From Rhodocyclaceae bacterium (GTDB taxonomy: Bacteria > Pseudomonadota > Gammaproteobacteria > Burkholderiales > Rhodocyclaceae), in assembly GCA_028714035.1 (NCBI GenBank), contig JAQTNA010000002.1, positions 103,596-167,595 on the forward strand: a DNA stretch of 64,000 bases. Reading direction: 5' to 3'. The notes beneath the pieces are model-generated. The model searched no databases. It saw nothing but the letters and a program-made list of their open reading frames with translations, and had not been told where the DNA came from. Position numbers and translations under genes: made by a program. This document shows, one piece after another, positions 10,034 through 17,866 of this stretch. The first letter of the stretch is position 1. Every line of letters begins with the position of its first letter.

Positions 10034-10793
10034 GGGCCGCTCCCAGGTAGGCTTCGATCACCTTGGGATTTTTCCTCACGGCGGCGGGCACGTCCTCGGC
10101 GATCTTCTCGCCGTAGTCCAGCACGGCCACCCGGTCACAGAGCCCCATGACCAGCTTCACGTCGTGCTCGATGAGCAGGATGGTACTGCCGTCCCGGCGC
10201 AGGGCCCCGATCAGGGACTTCAAGGCCGCGGTTTCCGTGGCGTTCATGCCCGCGGCGGGTTCATCCAGGGCCAGGAGCTTCGGTTCCGTGGCCAGGGCAC
10301 GGGCGATCTCCAGGCGGCGCTGGTCGCCGTAGGACAGGTGGCGCGCCAGATCAAAGGCGCGGGACTCGATGCCCACGTAACGCAGCAAGTCGCGGGCGCG
10401 CCGCAGGATGCGCGCCTCCTCCTCCCGGGTCTTCCTGTCCCGCAGCACGGCGCCGATCACGGCCGCCCGGCTGCGGCTGTGGCAGCCCACCATGACGTTT
10501 TCCAGGGCGCTCATGTTGGCGAAGAGCCGGATGTTCTGGAAGGTGCGGGCGATGCCGGCTTTCACGACTTCGTGCGGCGCCCCCAGGTTGAGGCGCCGGC
10601 CATCGAAATCCACCTGCCCGCTGTCCGCGCTGTAGAGGCCGGTGAGCACGTTGAAGAAGGTGGTCTTGCCCGCGCCATTGGGGCCGATGAGGCCGTAGAT
10701 CTCGCCCCGGCGGATGGTCAGGGACACATCACGCAGGGCCTGCACGCCGCCAAAGTTCTTGCCTATGCCCCGTGCTTCCAGGAGGATCGTCAT
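10026..10793 (-). CDS. livG: Branched-chain amino acid ABC transporter ATPase LivG
   Basis: 255 residues. First ATPase of the HAAT importer. Walker A GPNGAGKTT, the long LivG insert (about residues 75-135, ENVMVGCHSRSR), signature LSYGDQRRLEIARAL, Walker B LLALDEPAAGMN and switch His in LLIEHDVKLVM. It overlaps livM by 4 bases and livF by 8, so the three are translationally coupled. Confidence 0.95.
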   Translation of the reverse strand: MTILLEARGIGKNFGGVQALRDVSLTIRRGEIYGLIGPNGAGKTTFFNVLTGLYSADSGQVDFDGRRLNLGAPHEVVKAGIARTFQNIRLFANMSALENVMVGCHSRSRAAVIGAVLRDRKTREEEARILRRARDLLRYVGIESRAFDLARHLSYGDQRRLEIARALATEPKLLALDEPAAGMNATETAALKSLIGALRRDGSTILLIEHDVKLVMGLCDRVAVLDYGEKIAEDVPAAVRKNPKVIEAYLGAAHA

Positions 10794-11929
10794 GCGGAGC
10801 CCTCCTCAAGCCCGACGATTTCCTTCTCCTCCTCGGCCGCCTCCTCGAACTCCCGGCGGCGTACGGCGGAAGGCCAGAGCCCCGCGGGACGGTAGAGCAT
10901 GACCAGGATCAGGGCCAGGCCGAAGAGCAGCATGCGCAACGATTCCGGGTCCAGGAGCACCCGGCCGAAGAGGGCCTGCTGCACCGGGGCCGCCCCCCAG
11001 CGCAGGATTTCCGGCAACACGGACAGCAAGAGCCCCCCCAGGATGACGCCACCGATGTTGCCCATGCCTCCCAGCACCACCATGCACAGCACCATGACCG
11101 ACTCGGTGAGGGAGAAGCTCTCCGGGCTCACGAACTCCTGGAAACCGGCGAACAGGCCGCCCGCCACGCCGCCGAAGCTCGCGCCCATGGCGAAGGCCAG
11201 GAGCTTCACGTTGCGGGTGTTGATGCCGCAGGCCTTGGCCGCGATCTCGTCCTCCCGGATGGCGACCCAGGAGCGGCCGATGCGGGAGTCCTCCAGGCGC
11301 ACGGTCACGAAGACGATCCCCAGCGCCAGGAGCAGGAACAGGTAGTAGTAGAGATGGATGCCGGGAACGGTGAAACCCAGGATGTCCTGCCCACGCCCCA
11401 GGACTACGCCACCGATGTGTAGGGGCGCGATGCCGGTGATGCCCTGCGGCCCGTTGGTGAGGTTGATGGGCGCGTTCAGGTTGTTCAGGAAGATGCGGAT
11501 GATCTCGCCGAAACCCAGGGTGACGATGGCCAAGTAGTCGCCGCGCAGGCGCAGCGTGGGCGCCCCCAGGAGGATGCCGAACAGCCCCGCCACCAGGGCG
11601 CCCAGAGGCAGGATGACCCAGATGGGCCAGGCAAGCCCCGGCGCAAGCGACGGGAAGGCTCCGGCCAGGTGGGGTGAGGACAGGACCGCGTAGAGATAGG
11701 CGCCCACGGCGTAGAAGGCGATGTAGCCCAGGTCCAGGAGGCCGGCGAAGCCGACGACGATGTTCAAGCCGAGGGCGAGCATGATGTAGAGCAGGGCGAA
11801 GTCCAGCACCCGGACCCAGGAATTGCCGAACGACGCCGAGACGACGAAGGGCAGCACCGCCAGGGCCAGTGCGAAAAGCCCGATCCCGGCCCGGACCACC
11901 TGCCTGTCTTTGCGCCAGTCCGCGATCAT
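10790..11929 (-). CDS. livM: Branched-chain amino acid ABC transporter permease LivM
   Basis: 379 residues, about ten membrane helices. LivM-type inner-membrane permease: 'FALLYIMLALGLNIVVGFAGLLDLGYIAFYAVGAY' opening and the permease EAA-like loop in 'VAIREDEIAAKACGINTRNVKLLAFAMGASF'. The C-terminal tail (FEEAAEEEKEIVGLEEGSA) is acidic and cytoplasmic. It now heads a livMGF sub-operon. Its usual partner permease livH lies 8.9 kb away on the same strand, beyond the plus-strand kinase cassette, so livM must be transcribed from a promoter in the 11.93-12.5 kb gap. Confidence 0.95.
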   Translation of the reverse strand: MIADWRKDRQVVRAGIGLFALALAVLPFVVSASFGNSWVRVLDFALLYIMLALGLNIVVGFAGLLDLGYIAFYAVGAYLYAVLSSPHLAGAFPSLAPGLAWPIWVILPLGALVAGLFGILLGAPTLRLRGDYLAIVTLGFGEIIRIFLNNLNAPINLTNGPQGITGIAPLHIGGVVLGRGQDILGFTVPGIHLYYYLFLLLALGIVFVTVRLEDSRIGRSWVAIREDEIAAKACGINTRNVKLLAFAMGASFGGVAGGLFAGFQEFVSPESFSLTESVMVLCMVVLGGMGNIGGVILGGLLLSVLPEILRWGAAPVQQALFGRVLLDPESLRMLLFGLALILVMLYRPAGLWPSAVRRREFEEAAEEEKEIVGLEEGSA

Positions 11930-12526
11930 GAAGGCAAGACCTCAACCCAAGACCCGTCCTGAGCCCTGCCGACGGGGCCCGAAGGCGCAATGGAGGTTCC
12001 CATGCCTGGATAATCGTTCATGCTTGAAAGGTTCTACACGGAAACCGGGAATACTTCATCGGACGGTCGCACAGACCGGCATGCAAGCCCGGCTCACCCG
12101 CTACCGAGCAAGGCCGCATGTTATCACCGGCAATGTGAGGGGGGAGTGGACGCGCAGAGCCGCAGTGAAGGAGATTAACCGCACGCCCGGATTTCTCGCT
12201 TGACCCTCGCTTCAAAATGGACCTGCCTCGACGTAGGCTGCCTGCCAAACTGGCAAGCGCCACCAGATCGAATACAGAATCCGCTTGAGGATGAAGCAGG
12301 CTGGAAGGATACTCAAGGCTCGGCGCTGACGATATTCCTCCTGGATTCGCCGACCGACAGGTTCATCCGCACCTGGCAACAATGGCCGAATACGCCAGGT
12401 GACGGGAGGGAAGGAGCCATGTGCCGCCAGTCATGGCCTGACTGCGACGCACCGTGCCGTACGTCACGCCGAGATCCGGGGGGCAGGTCTATACTGCTCG
12501 GATCATATCGCGTTGGAGATGTCGGC
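11930..12526. other. 597-base divergent region before corrinoid cassette
   Basis: Divergent gap between livM (-) and the corrinoid-protein gene (+); it must carry the promoters for livMGF and for the cassette. An AT-rich TATACT at about 12490-12495 could be a -10 element for the cassette, but its -35 is poor. I looked for a cobalamin riboswitch because of the corrinoid gene and saw neither of its conserved boxes. A long frame starting at 12200 is an upstream extension of the corrinoid gene without family similarity. Confidence 0.4.
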
Positions 12527-13159
12527 ATGGAGGCGAGAATCGGGAAATTCCAGGTAGCCCTGGAGTCTCTGGACAAGCTGGGAGCCGAGGCCCTTTTCCG
12601 GGAGGCCCTGGCTGAACTCTCGCCCATCCAGGTGGTGGAAAACCTGGTCGTGCCGACCCTGGAACGGATAGGGCAAGGCTGGAACGAGGGCACGGTTGCC
12701 CTGTCCCAGATATACATGAGCGGACGTTTCTGCGAAGACCTGGTGGAGCGGGTGCTGCCCCCCAGCGATCCCGACCGCAAGCACCAGCCCCGCTCCGCCA
12801 TCGCCGTGCTCAACGACTACCACATGCTGGGCAAGCGCATCGTCTATTCCATGATGCGCGCCAGCGGCTTCGAGCTGTTCGATTACGGTCGCATGAGCGT
12901 CACCGAACTCTGCGAGAGGGCGCGTGCCGACGGCATTCGCGTGTTGCTGATTTCCGTGCTCATGCTGCCCTCCGCCCTCAAGGTCCGGGAAGTGCGCGAG
13001 ACCTTCGACGCCCAGGGACTCGACATCAAGATCATCGTGGGCGGCGCCCCCTTCCTGTTTGATGCCGATCTGTGGCGCGAGGTGGGCGCGGACGCCATGG
13101 GCCACAACGCCTCGGACGCCGTAGACATCGTCCAGTCCTGGATGGGAGCCATGCAATGA
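12527..13159 (+). CDS. Cobalamin-binding corrinoid protein (MtaC/MttC type)
   Basis: 210 residues. Corrinoid proteins carry a methyl group on cobalamin between a substrate methyltransferase and an acceptor methyltransferase. An N-terminal four-helix cap (residues about 1-85, IGQGWNEGTVALSQIYMSGRF) precedes a Rossmann-like B12 domain with the base-off/His-on motif DYHMLG (D-x-H-x-x-G), the LISVLMLPS segment replacing the SxL motif region, and IIVGGAPF for the GG motif. The start at 12527 has GGAG at 12515-12518 with 8-base spacing and matches family length; an upstream in-frame ATG at 12200 adds 109 unrelated residues. Its stop overlaps the next ATG. First gene of a five-gene cassette with kinases, so a sensory role is likely. 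Confidence 0.9.
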   Translation: MEARIGKFQVALESLDKLGAEALFREALAELSPIQVVENLVVPTLERIGQGWNEGTVALSQIYMSGRFCEDLVERVLPPSDPDRKHQPRSAIAVLNDYHMLGKRIVYSMMRASGFELFDYGRMSVTELCERARADGIRVLLISVLMLPSALKVREVRETFDAQGLDIKIIVGGAPFLFDADLWREVGADAMGHNASDAVDIVQSWMGAMQ

Positions 13160-14205
13160 ACGCCCCAAGCATGAATTCCATGCAACGCACCCTCACGGCC
13201 CTGGGCCAGCAGGAGCCCGACCGTGTACCCCTGTTCCTGCTCACCACCCTGCACGGCGCCAGGGAACTGGGTCTGTCCATAGAGGAATACTTTTCCCGCT
13301 CCGAACACGTGATAGAGGGGCAGATGAGGCTCCTGAAGAAGTACGGGGGAGATTGCCTCTATCCCTTCTTTTACGCCCCCATCGAGACGGAGGCCTGGGG
13401 CGGAGAGGTCGTCTATCTGCCCGACGGCCCACCCAACGCCGGCCCGCCCATCATCCGAAGCGCCCAGGCCATAGACCACCTGGAGCCGCCCCGGGTGATG
13501 GAGTCGCCCTGCCTGGTGCGCGTGCTGGAAACCATCCGGGAGCTGAAGGCCAGGGTTGGCGACACGGTGCCCATCATCGGCGTCGCCATTTCGCCCTTCT
13601 CCCTGCCGGTGATGCAGATGGGCTTCGATCGCTATCTCGAACTGATCTACGAGCAGCCGGAACGCTTCGAGCACCTGATGCGGGTCAACGAGGCCTTCAC
13701 CGTGGAGTGGGCCAATGCCCAGCTGGCGGCAGGCGCCACCGCCATCTGCTATTTCGACCCTATCTCGTCGACCACCAACATCCCTCGCGATCTGTACCTG
13801 AAGACCGGCCAGCAGGTCGCCCGGCGAACCCTGGCGCGAATCAAGGGGCCTACCGCCACCCACCTCGCCTCGGGTCGTGTCCTGCCCATCCTGAACGACA
13901 TCGCCGATACCGGCACCGCCGTGGTGGGCGTCAGCGCCCTGGAAGATCTGGCCGAACTGAAGGCCGCCGCCAACCGGCGCGTCAGCCTCCTGGGGAACCT
14001 GAACGGCATCGAGATGCGGCGCTGGACACCGGAACAGGCGGAGGCCGCGGTCAAGACGGCCATCGCCAAGGCCGGGCGGGGCGGCGGCTTTCTGCTCGGG
14101 GATAACCACGGGGAAATCCCCTGGCAGGTACCGGAGGACGTGCTGCTGGCCATCGGCGAGGCGACAAGACGCTGGGGGCGCTACCCCCTGGACTGGATCG
14201 AGTAA
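13156..14205 (+). CDS. URO-D family corrinoid methyltransferase homologue
   Basis: 349 residues. Belongs to the uroporphyrinogen-decarboxylase fold branch that includes MtaA, MtbA and CmuA, which move methyl groups between corrinoid proteins and thiols. It is not HemE: the N-terminal RQAGRY motif is missing. Canonical methyltransferases bind zinc through a His-x-Cys pair and a later Cys; here His236 is kept but the pair reads His-Leu-Ala (Ala238) and the later region reads Asp316-Asn-His-Gly-Glu with no Cys. The zinc site is therefore altered. The ATG at 13156 overlaps the corrinoid gene stop (ATGA), so the two are coupled. It may bind or demethylate a methylated ligand and report to the kinases downstream. 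Confidence 0.85.
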   Translation: MNAPSMNSMQRTLTALGQQEPDRVPLFLLTTLHGARELGLSIEEYFSRSEHVIEGQMRLLKKYGGDCLYPFFYAPIETEAWGGEVVYLPDGPPNAGPPIIRSAQAIDHLEPPRVMESPCLVRVLETIRELKARVGDTVPIIGVAISPFSLPVMQMGFDRYLELIYEQPERFEHLMRVNEAFTVEWANAQLAAGATAICYFDPISSTTNIPRDLYLKTGQQVARRTLARIKGPTATHLASGRVLPILNDIADTGTAVVGVSALEDLAELKAAANRRVSLLGNLNGIEMRRWTPEQAEAAVKTAIAKAGRGGGFLLGDNHGEIPWQVPEDVLLAIGEATRRWGRYPLDWIE

Positions 14206-14222
14206 GGTCGAAGGAACTGGCC

Positions 14223-15974
14223 ATGGCCGGCACGCTTTGCATCCTCGGCTGCCACAACTTCCACCGCGAGATGGCGGCCGCCATCTCGGCCGAAGGCTGG
14301 AGCGACGTGGTGGCTCTCGCCTTTCCTGCCCGTTGCGGGCGCCCTCCGGTCACCTGGGCGGAATTGCGGCCCATGCTGCCGGCGGATTGCGCCCAGGTCG
14401 TACTGCTGGGCCGGGCCTGCATCAACGCTCTGGGCGAGCCCCCGCACGGGTTTCCGCCGGTTCGCGTCGTGCGCCTGGAGCAGTGCTTCCACCTGGTGGC
14501 GGGCACCCAACTGGTGGCCGAAGCCATCGCCGGCGGCGCTTACCTGATGACCCCGGTCTGGCTGGCGGACTGGAGGAAGAAGTTCCGGGAAATGGGTTTC
14601 GCGCCGGAACAGGGCGCCGAGTTCTTCGGGGATTTCGCCCGGGAGCTGGTGCTCCTGGATACCGGCCTGGATGCCAAGGCCCAGGCCCATTTCGAGGAAA
14701 TCCGGCAGGCCGTGCAACTTCCCGCCCGGCGAGTCGCCGTGGGCCTGGACCATACCCGGCCACTCCTGGCCCGACTGGTGCTGGAATGGCGCCTGGAGCG
14801 TGAAAGGCAGAGCGCCCGGGAGCGAGACCGTCGGCATGCGCGGGAACTGGCCGATCATGTCTCCGCCATGGACCTGCTCACGCGGCTGACCAAGATCCAA
14901 CACGAATCCGATGCCATCACCGCCATCGAGGAGCTATTCCGCATGCTCTTCGCCCCGGAAGCCCTCCACTACCTGAAGATGGAGAACCGGATCGCCGTCC
15001 CGACCGAGGCGGTTCCGGACGAGGTCCTGGCATCCCTCCAGTCATTCCACGACGACTACGCCTGGACGTCCGACGGAAAAGGCTTCCTCTTGCGTATCGG
15101 CAGAGGTGAGGATGCGGTCGGCAGAATCGCGGTCCTGCGCCTGGCCTTTCCCGAGCACCGGGAGCGCTACCTCAACATGGCCCTGGCCATGACCGGTGTC
15201 TGCGGCCTGGCGATCGAGAACGCCCGCAACCGCAGGAAACTGCTGGAAGCGGAGAAGATGGCCTCTCTGGGCATGCTCGTGGCCGGCGTCGCCCACGAGA
15301 TCAACACGCCCCTGGGCGTGGGGCTTACTGCGGCCTCCACTCTCCAGGCCCAGACCGGAACCCTGGCCCGCCGCTTCGCCGAACGCAGCATGACCCAGTC
15401 CGACCTGGACGGATTCCTGGCCCGTGCCGGGGAAGAAGCCGGCTTGATAAGGACCAACCTGGAACGCATCGGCCGGCTGGTGGACAGCTTCCGCCAGGTC
15501 GCCGTGCACGGCAAGCCGCTGGAGAAACGCCGCTTCAAGCTGAGGGAGTGCATAAACGAAGTGATCCGCAGCCTGGGGGGCGCCCTGTCCCAGGGGGATA
15601 TCACGATTAACGTCCTGTGCGACCCGGGCCTGGAGGTGGAGAGTCTGCCCGGCGACTGGGCCAGCATCCTGATCAACCTCATCAGCAACTCCCTGAAACA
15701 TGGCTTCAAGGATAGGCGCGACGGAGCCGTAAATATCGAGGTGGCAAGCGACGCCGATACGGTGCGCCTGGATTACCACGATGATGGCCGGGGCATGGAA
15801 GCGGAAACGCTGGCCCGGGTCTTCGATCCCTTCTTCACCACGGATCTCCAGCACGGCATGGGCCTGGGCATGCATCTCGTCTACAACCTCATCACCCAGC
15901 GCCTGGGCGGCTCCATTCAATGCGAAAGCCGGCCGGGCCGGGGCGTACACTTTCACATCGAGGTGCCGCGATGA
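14223..15974 (+). CDS. Histidine kinase with DUF1638-like N-terminal domain
   Basis: 583 residues, no membrane helices, so cytoplasmic. Residues 1-190 resemble DUF1638 (LCILGCHNFHREM, RVVRLEQCFHLVAGTQL, YLMTPVWLADW), a domain of unknown function found near corrinoid methyltransferase genes in anaerobes. Residues about 200-330 are a linker with a GAF-like fold, then HisKA with His358 (VAGVAHEINTP), and HATPase_c with N box LINLISNSLKHG, G1 DDGRGM and G2 GMGLGMHLV. It lacks a receiver; the next gene begins with one. It starts 17 bases after the methyltransferase and its stop overlaps the next ATG. I infer that the DUF1638-like domain reads the corrinoid/methyltransferase pair. Confidence 0.8.
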   Translation: MAGTLCILGCHNFHREMAAAISAEGWSDVVALAFPARCGRPPVTWAELRPMLPADCAQVVLLGRACINALGEPPHGFPPVRVVRLEQCFHLVAGTQLVAEAIAGGAYLMTPVWLADWRKKFREMGFAPEQGAEFFGDFARELVLLDTGLDAKAQAHFEEIRQAVQLPARRVAVGLDHTRPLLARLVLEWRLERERQSARERDRRHARELADHVSAMDLLTRLTKIQHESDAITAIEELFRMLFAPEALHYLKMENRIAVPTEAVPDEVLASLQSFHDDYAWTSDGKGFLLRIGRGEDAVGRIAVLRLAFPEHRERYLNMALAMTGVCGLAIENARNRRKLLEAEKMASLGMLVAGVAHEINTPLGVGLTAASTLQAQTGTLARRFAERSMTQSDLDGFLARAGEEAGLIRTNLERIGRLVDSFRQVAVHGKPLEKRRFKLRECINEVIRSLGGALSQGDITINVLCDPGLEVESLPGDWASILINLISNSLKHGFKDRRDGAVNIEVASDADTVRLDYHDDGRGMEAETLARVFDPFFTTDLQHGMGLGMHLVYNLITQRLGGSIQCESRPGRGVHFHIEVPR

Positions 15975-17866
15975 GCGAGCAAGAGGCCTTCTCGGCACTG
16001 TTCGCTCCCGAAACGCCCCCGCCCACGGAGGCCGCTCCCACCCTCCCCTGGAAGGTATTGCTGGTGGATGACGAACCGGACATCCACGCCGTGCTGCGCC
16101 TGGCCTTGCAGGACATCGAGGTGGCCTGCAGGCCGCTTTGCATCATGGACGCGCACTCCGCCGACGAGGCGGGCATCCTGCTCGCGCAGCACCCGGACAT
16201 TGCCCTCGTCCTGCTGGACGTGGTGATGGAAACCGAACGGGCCGGCCTGGAACTGGTGCACCACATCCGCAGGGATCTCCTGAATCCCATGGTTCAGATC
16301 ATCCTGATCACCGGCCAACCCGGCTATGCCCCCCAGCGGGAGGTGGTGGCGAACTACGAGATCAACGGCTACCGCCTGAAGTCCGAACTGACCGCCGACA
16401 AGATATTTTCCTCGGTGCACTCTGCCCTGCGCACCCACCAGTACATGGGCGAAGGGGAGCTTCGGCGCCGGCGACTGGAGGCGCAGGCGGAAACCCTGGC
16501 GTCACAGCAGCAAGCCCTGGCTCAATATCAGCATCGCCTGGAGGAACTGGTGGCCGAACGCACGGCGGAACTGGCGCAAAGCAATGCGCACCTGGCCGAG
16601 ACCCAGTTCGCCATGGACCGGGCCGGCATCGCCATCGCCTGGAACGATGTGAATACGGGACGCTTCCTCTACGTAAACGACGAGGCCTGCCGCCAGTTGG
16701 GTTACGACCGGGAGGCCTTGCTCGGGCTGTGCATCAGCGACATCAACCCGGAATTCCCGCCGGAGGCCGTGCGCGAAGTCGCGCGCAGCCTGCGTGAGCG
16801 GGGCGCCAGCCACCAGTTCGAGACCCTACACCGGCGCAAGGACGGCAGCCTGTACCCCGCCGAAGTGACCGCCTACGTCCGGCGGGCGCCGGAGCAGGAT
16901 TGCTTCATCGCGTTTTTCAGCAACATCACCGAGCGCAAGAAGGCCGAGGCGGAGGCCCGGACGCGCATGGAGGAACTGACGCGCGGCAACCGGGCGCTGG
17001 CGGAACTCAACGTCAAGCTGACTCAGGCACAGGACCAACTGGTGCAATCGGAGAAACTGGCATCCATCGGCTTGCTGGCGGCCGGCGTTGCCCATGAGAT
17101 CAACAACCCGATCGGCTACGTCAAGTCCAACATGTGCTCCCTGGTGCGCTACATAGACGACTTCCTGCGCGTGCTGAATGCCTATGAGCAGGTCGAGTCC
17201 CTGCTGCCGGAGCATACCGACTCGTTCTCCGAACTGCACCACCTGGAACAGCAGATATCCTTCGAATACGAGCGGGAAGACATTCGCGGCCTCGTGGCGG
17301 AATCCCTCCACGGCCTGGAGCGGGTCACGAAGATCGTTCAGGATCTCAAGGATTTCTCCCGCGTCGAGTCCGAGGAAAACTGGATGCTGGACGACATCCA
17401 CGGCGGCATCGAGAGCACCTTGAACGTCGTCTGGAACCAGTTGAAATACACCTGCGAGGTGAGGAAGGAATTCGAGACACTGCCCCGGATCGAGTGCCTG
17501 CTGTCCCAATTGAACCAGGTGTTCATGAACCTGCTGGTCAACGCCGCCCAGGCCATCGAAACCCGGGGCATCATCACCCTCCGCACCGGCATTCAAGGCG
17601 AGGAAATATGGGTGGAAGTCTCCGATACGGGGAAAGGCATGGCCCCGGAAAGCATCAAACGCATTTTCGACCCCTTCTACACCACAAAACCGGTTGGCGC
17701 CGGAACCGGCCTGGGCCTTGCGGTTTCCTACAGCATTGTCCAGAAACATCATGGTCGAATCGAGGTTGAAAGCGCTTTGGGCAAGGGCAGCACGTTCCGT
17801 GTCTGGCTCCCTCTCAGGCAACCCGACCCGAACAGCCAGGGCCTCGATTCAGGGAAGCCACAGTGA
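15971..17866 (+). CDS. Receiver-PAS-histidine kinase
   Basis: 631 residues, cytoplasmic. Receiver at about residues 25-160 with Asp83 (VLLDVVMET), of the subtype ending YRLKSELTADKIF seen in DUF3369 regulators; coiled coil 165-215; PAS 215-325 ([18 protein letters not shown]); second coiled coil; HisKA with His375 (AAGVAHEINNPIGY); HATPase_c (FMNLLVNAAQAI, DTGKGM, GTGLGLAVS). Because the N-terminal receiver comes before the kinase core, it probably accepts phosphate from the upstream DUF1638-like kinase and controls its own output. The ATG at 15971 overlaps the upstream stop; an in-frame ATG at 15920 would overlap the upstream gene by 50 bases. Confidence 0.88.
   Translation: MSEQEAFSALFAPETPPPTEAAPTLPWKVLLVDDEPDIHAVLRLALQDIEVACRPLCIMDAHSADEAGILLAQHPDIALVLLDVVMETERAGLELVHHIRRDLLNPMVQIILITGQPGYAPQREVVANYEINGYRLKSELTADKIFSSVHSALRTHQYMGEGELRRRRLEAQAETLASQQQALAQYQHRLEELVAERTAELAQSNAHLAETQFAMDRAGIAIAWNDVNTGRFLYVNDEACRQLGYDREALLGLCISDINPEFPPEAVREVARSLRERGASHQFETLHRRKDGSLYPAEVTAYVRRAPEQDCFIAFFSNITERKKAEAEARTRMEELTRGNRALAELNVKLTQAQDQLVQSEKLASIGLLAAGVAHEINNPIGYVKSNMCSLVRYIDDFLRVLNAYEQVESLLPEHTDSFSELHHLEQQISFEYEREDIRGLVAESLHGLERVTKIVQDLKDFSRVESEENWMLDDIHGGIESTLNVVWNQLKYTCEVRKEFETLPRIECLLSQLNQVFMNLLVNAAQAIETRGIITLRTGIQGEEIWVEVSDTGKGMAPESIKRIFDPFYTTKPVGAGTGLGLAVSYSIVQKHHGRIEVESALGKGSTFRVWLPLRQPDPNSQGLDSGKPQ

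Noticed and set aside
12200..12526. N-terminal extension of the corrinoid protein
   Set aside because: 109 residues without family similarity. A good ribosome binding site precedes the ATG at 12527, and the shorter protein has the usual corrinoid-protein length.
11930..12526. Cobalamin riboswitch before the corrinoid gene
   Set aside because: I looked for the B12 box and its partner motifs and saw neither.
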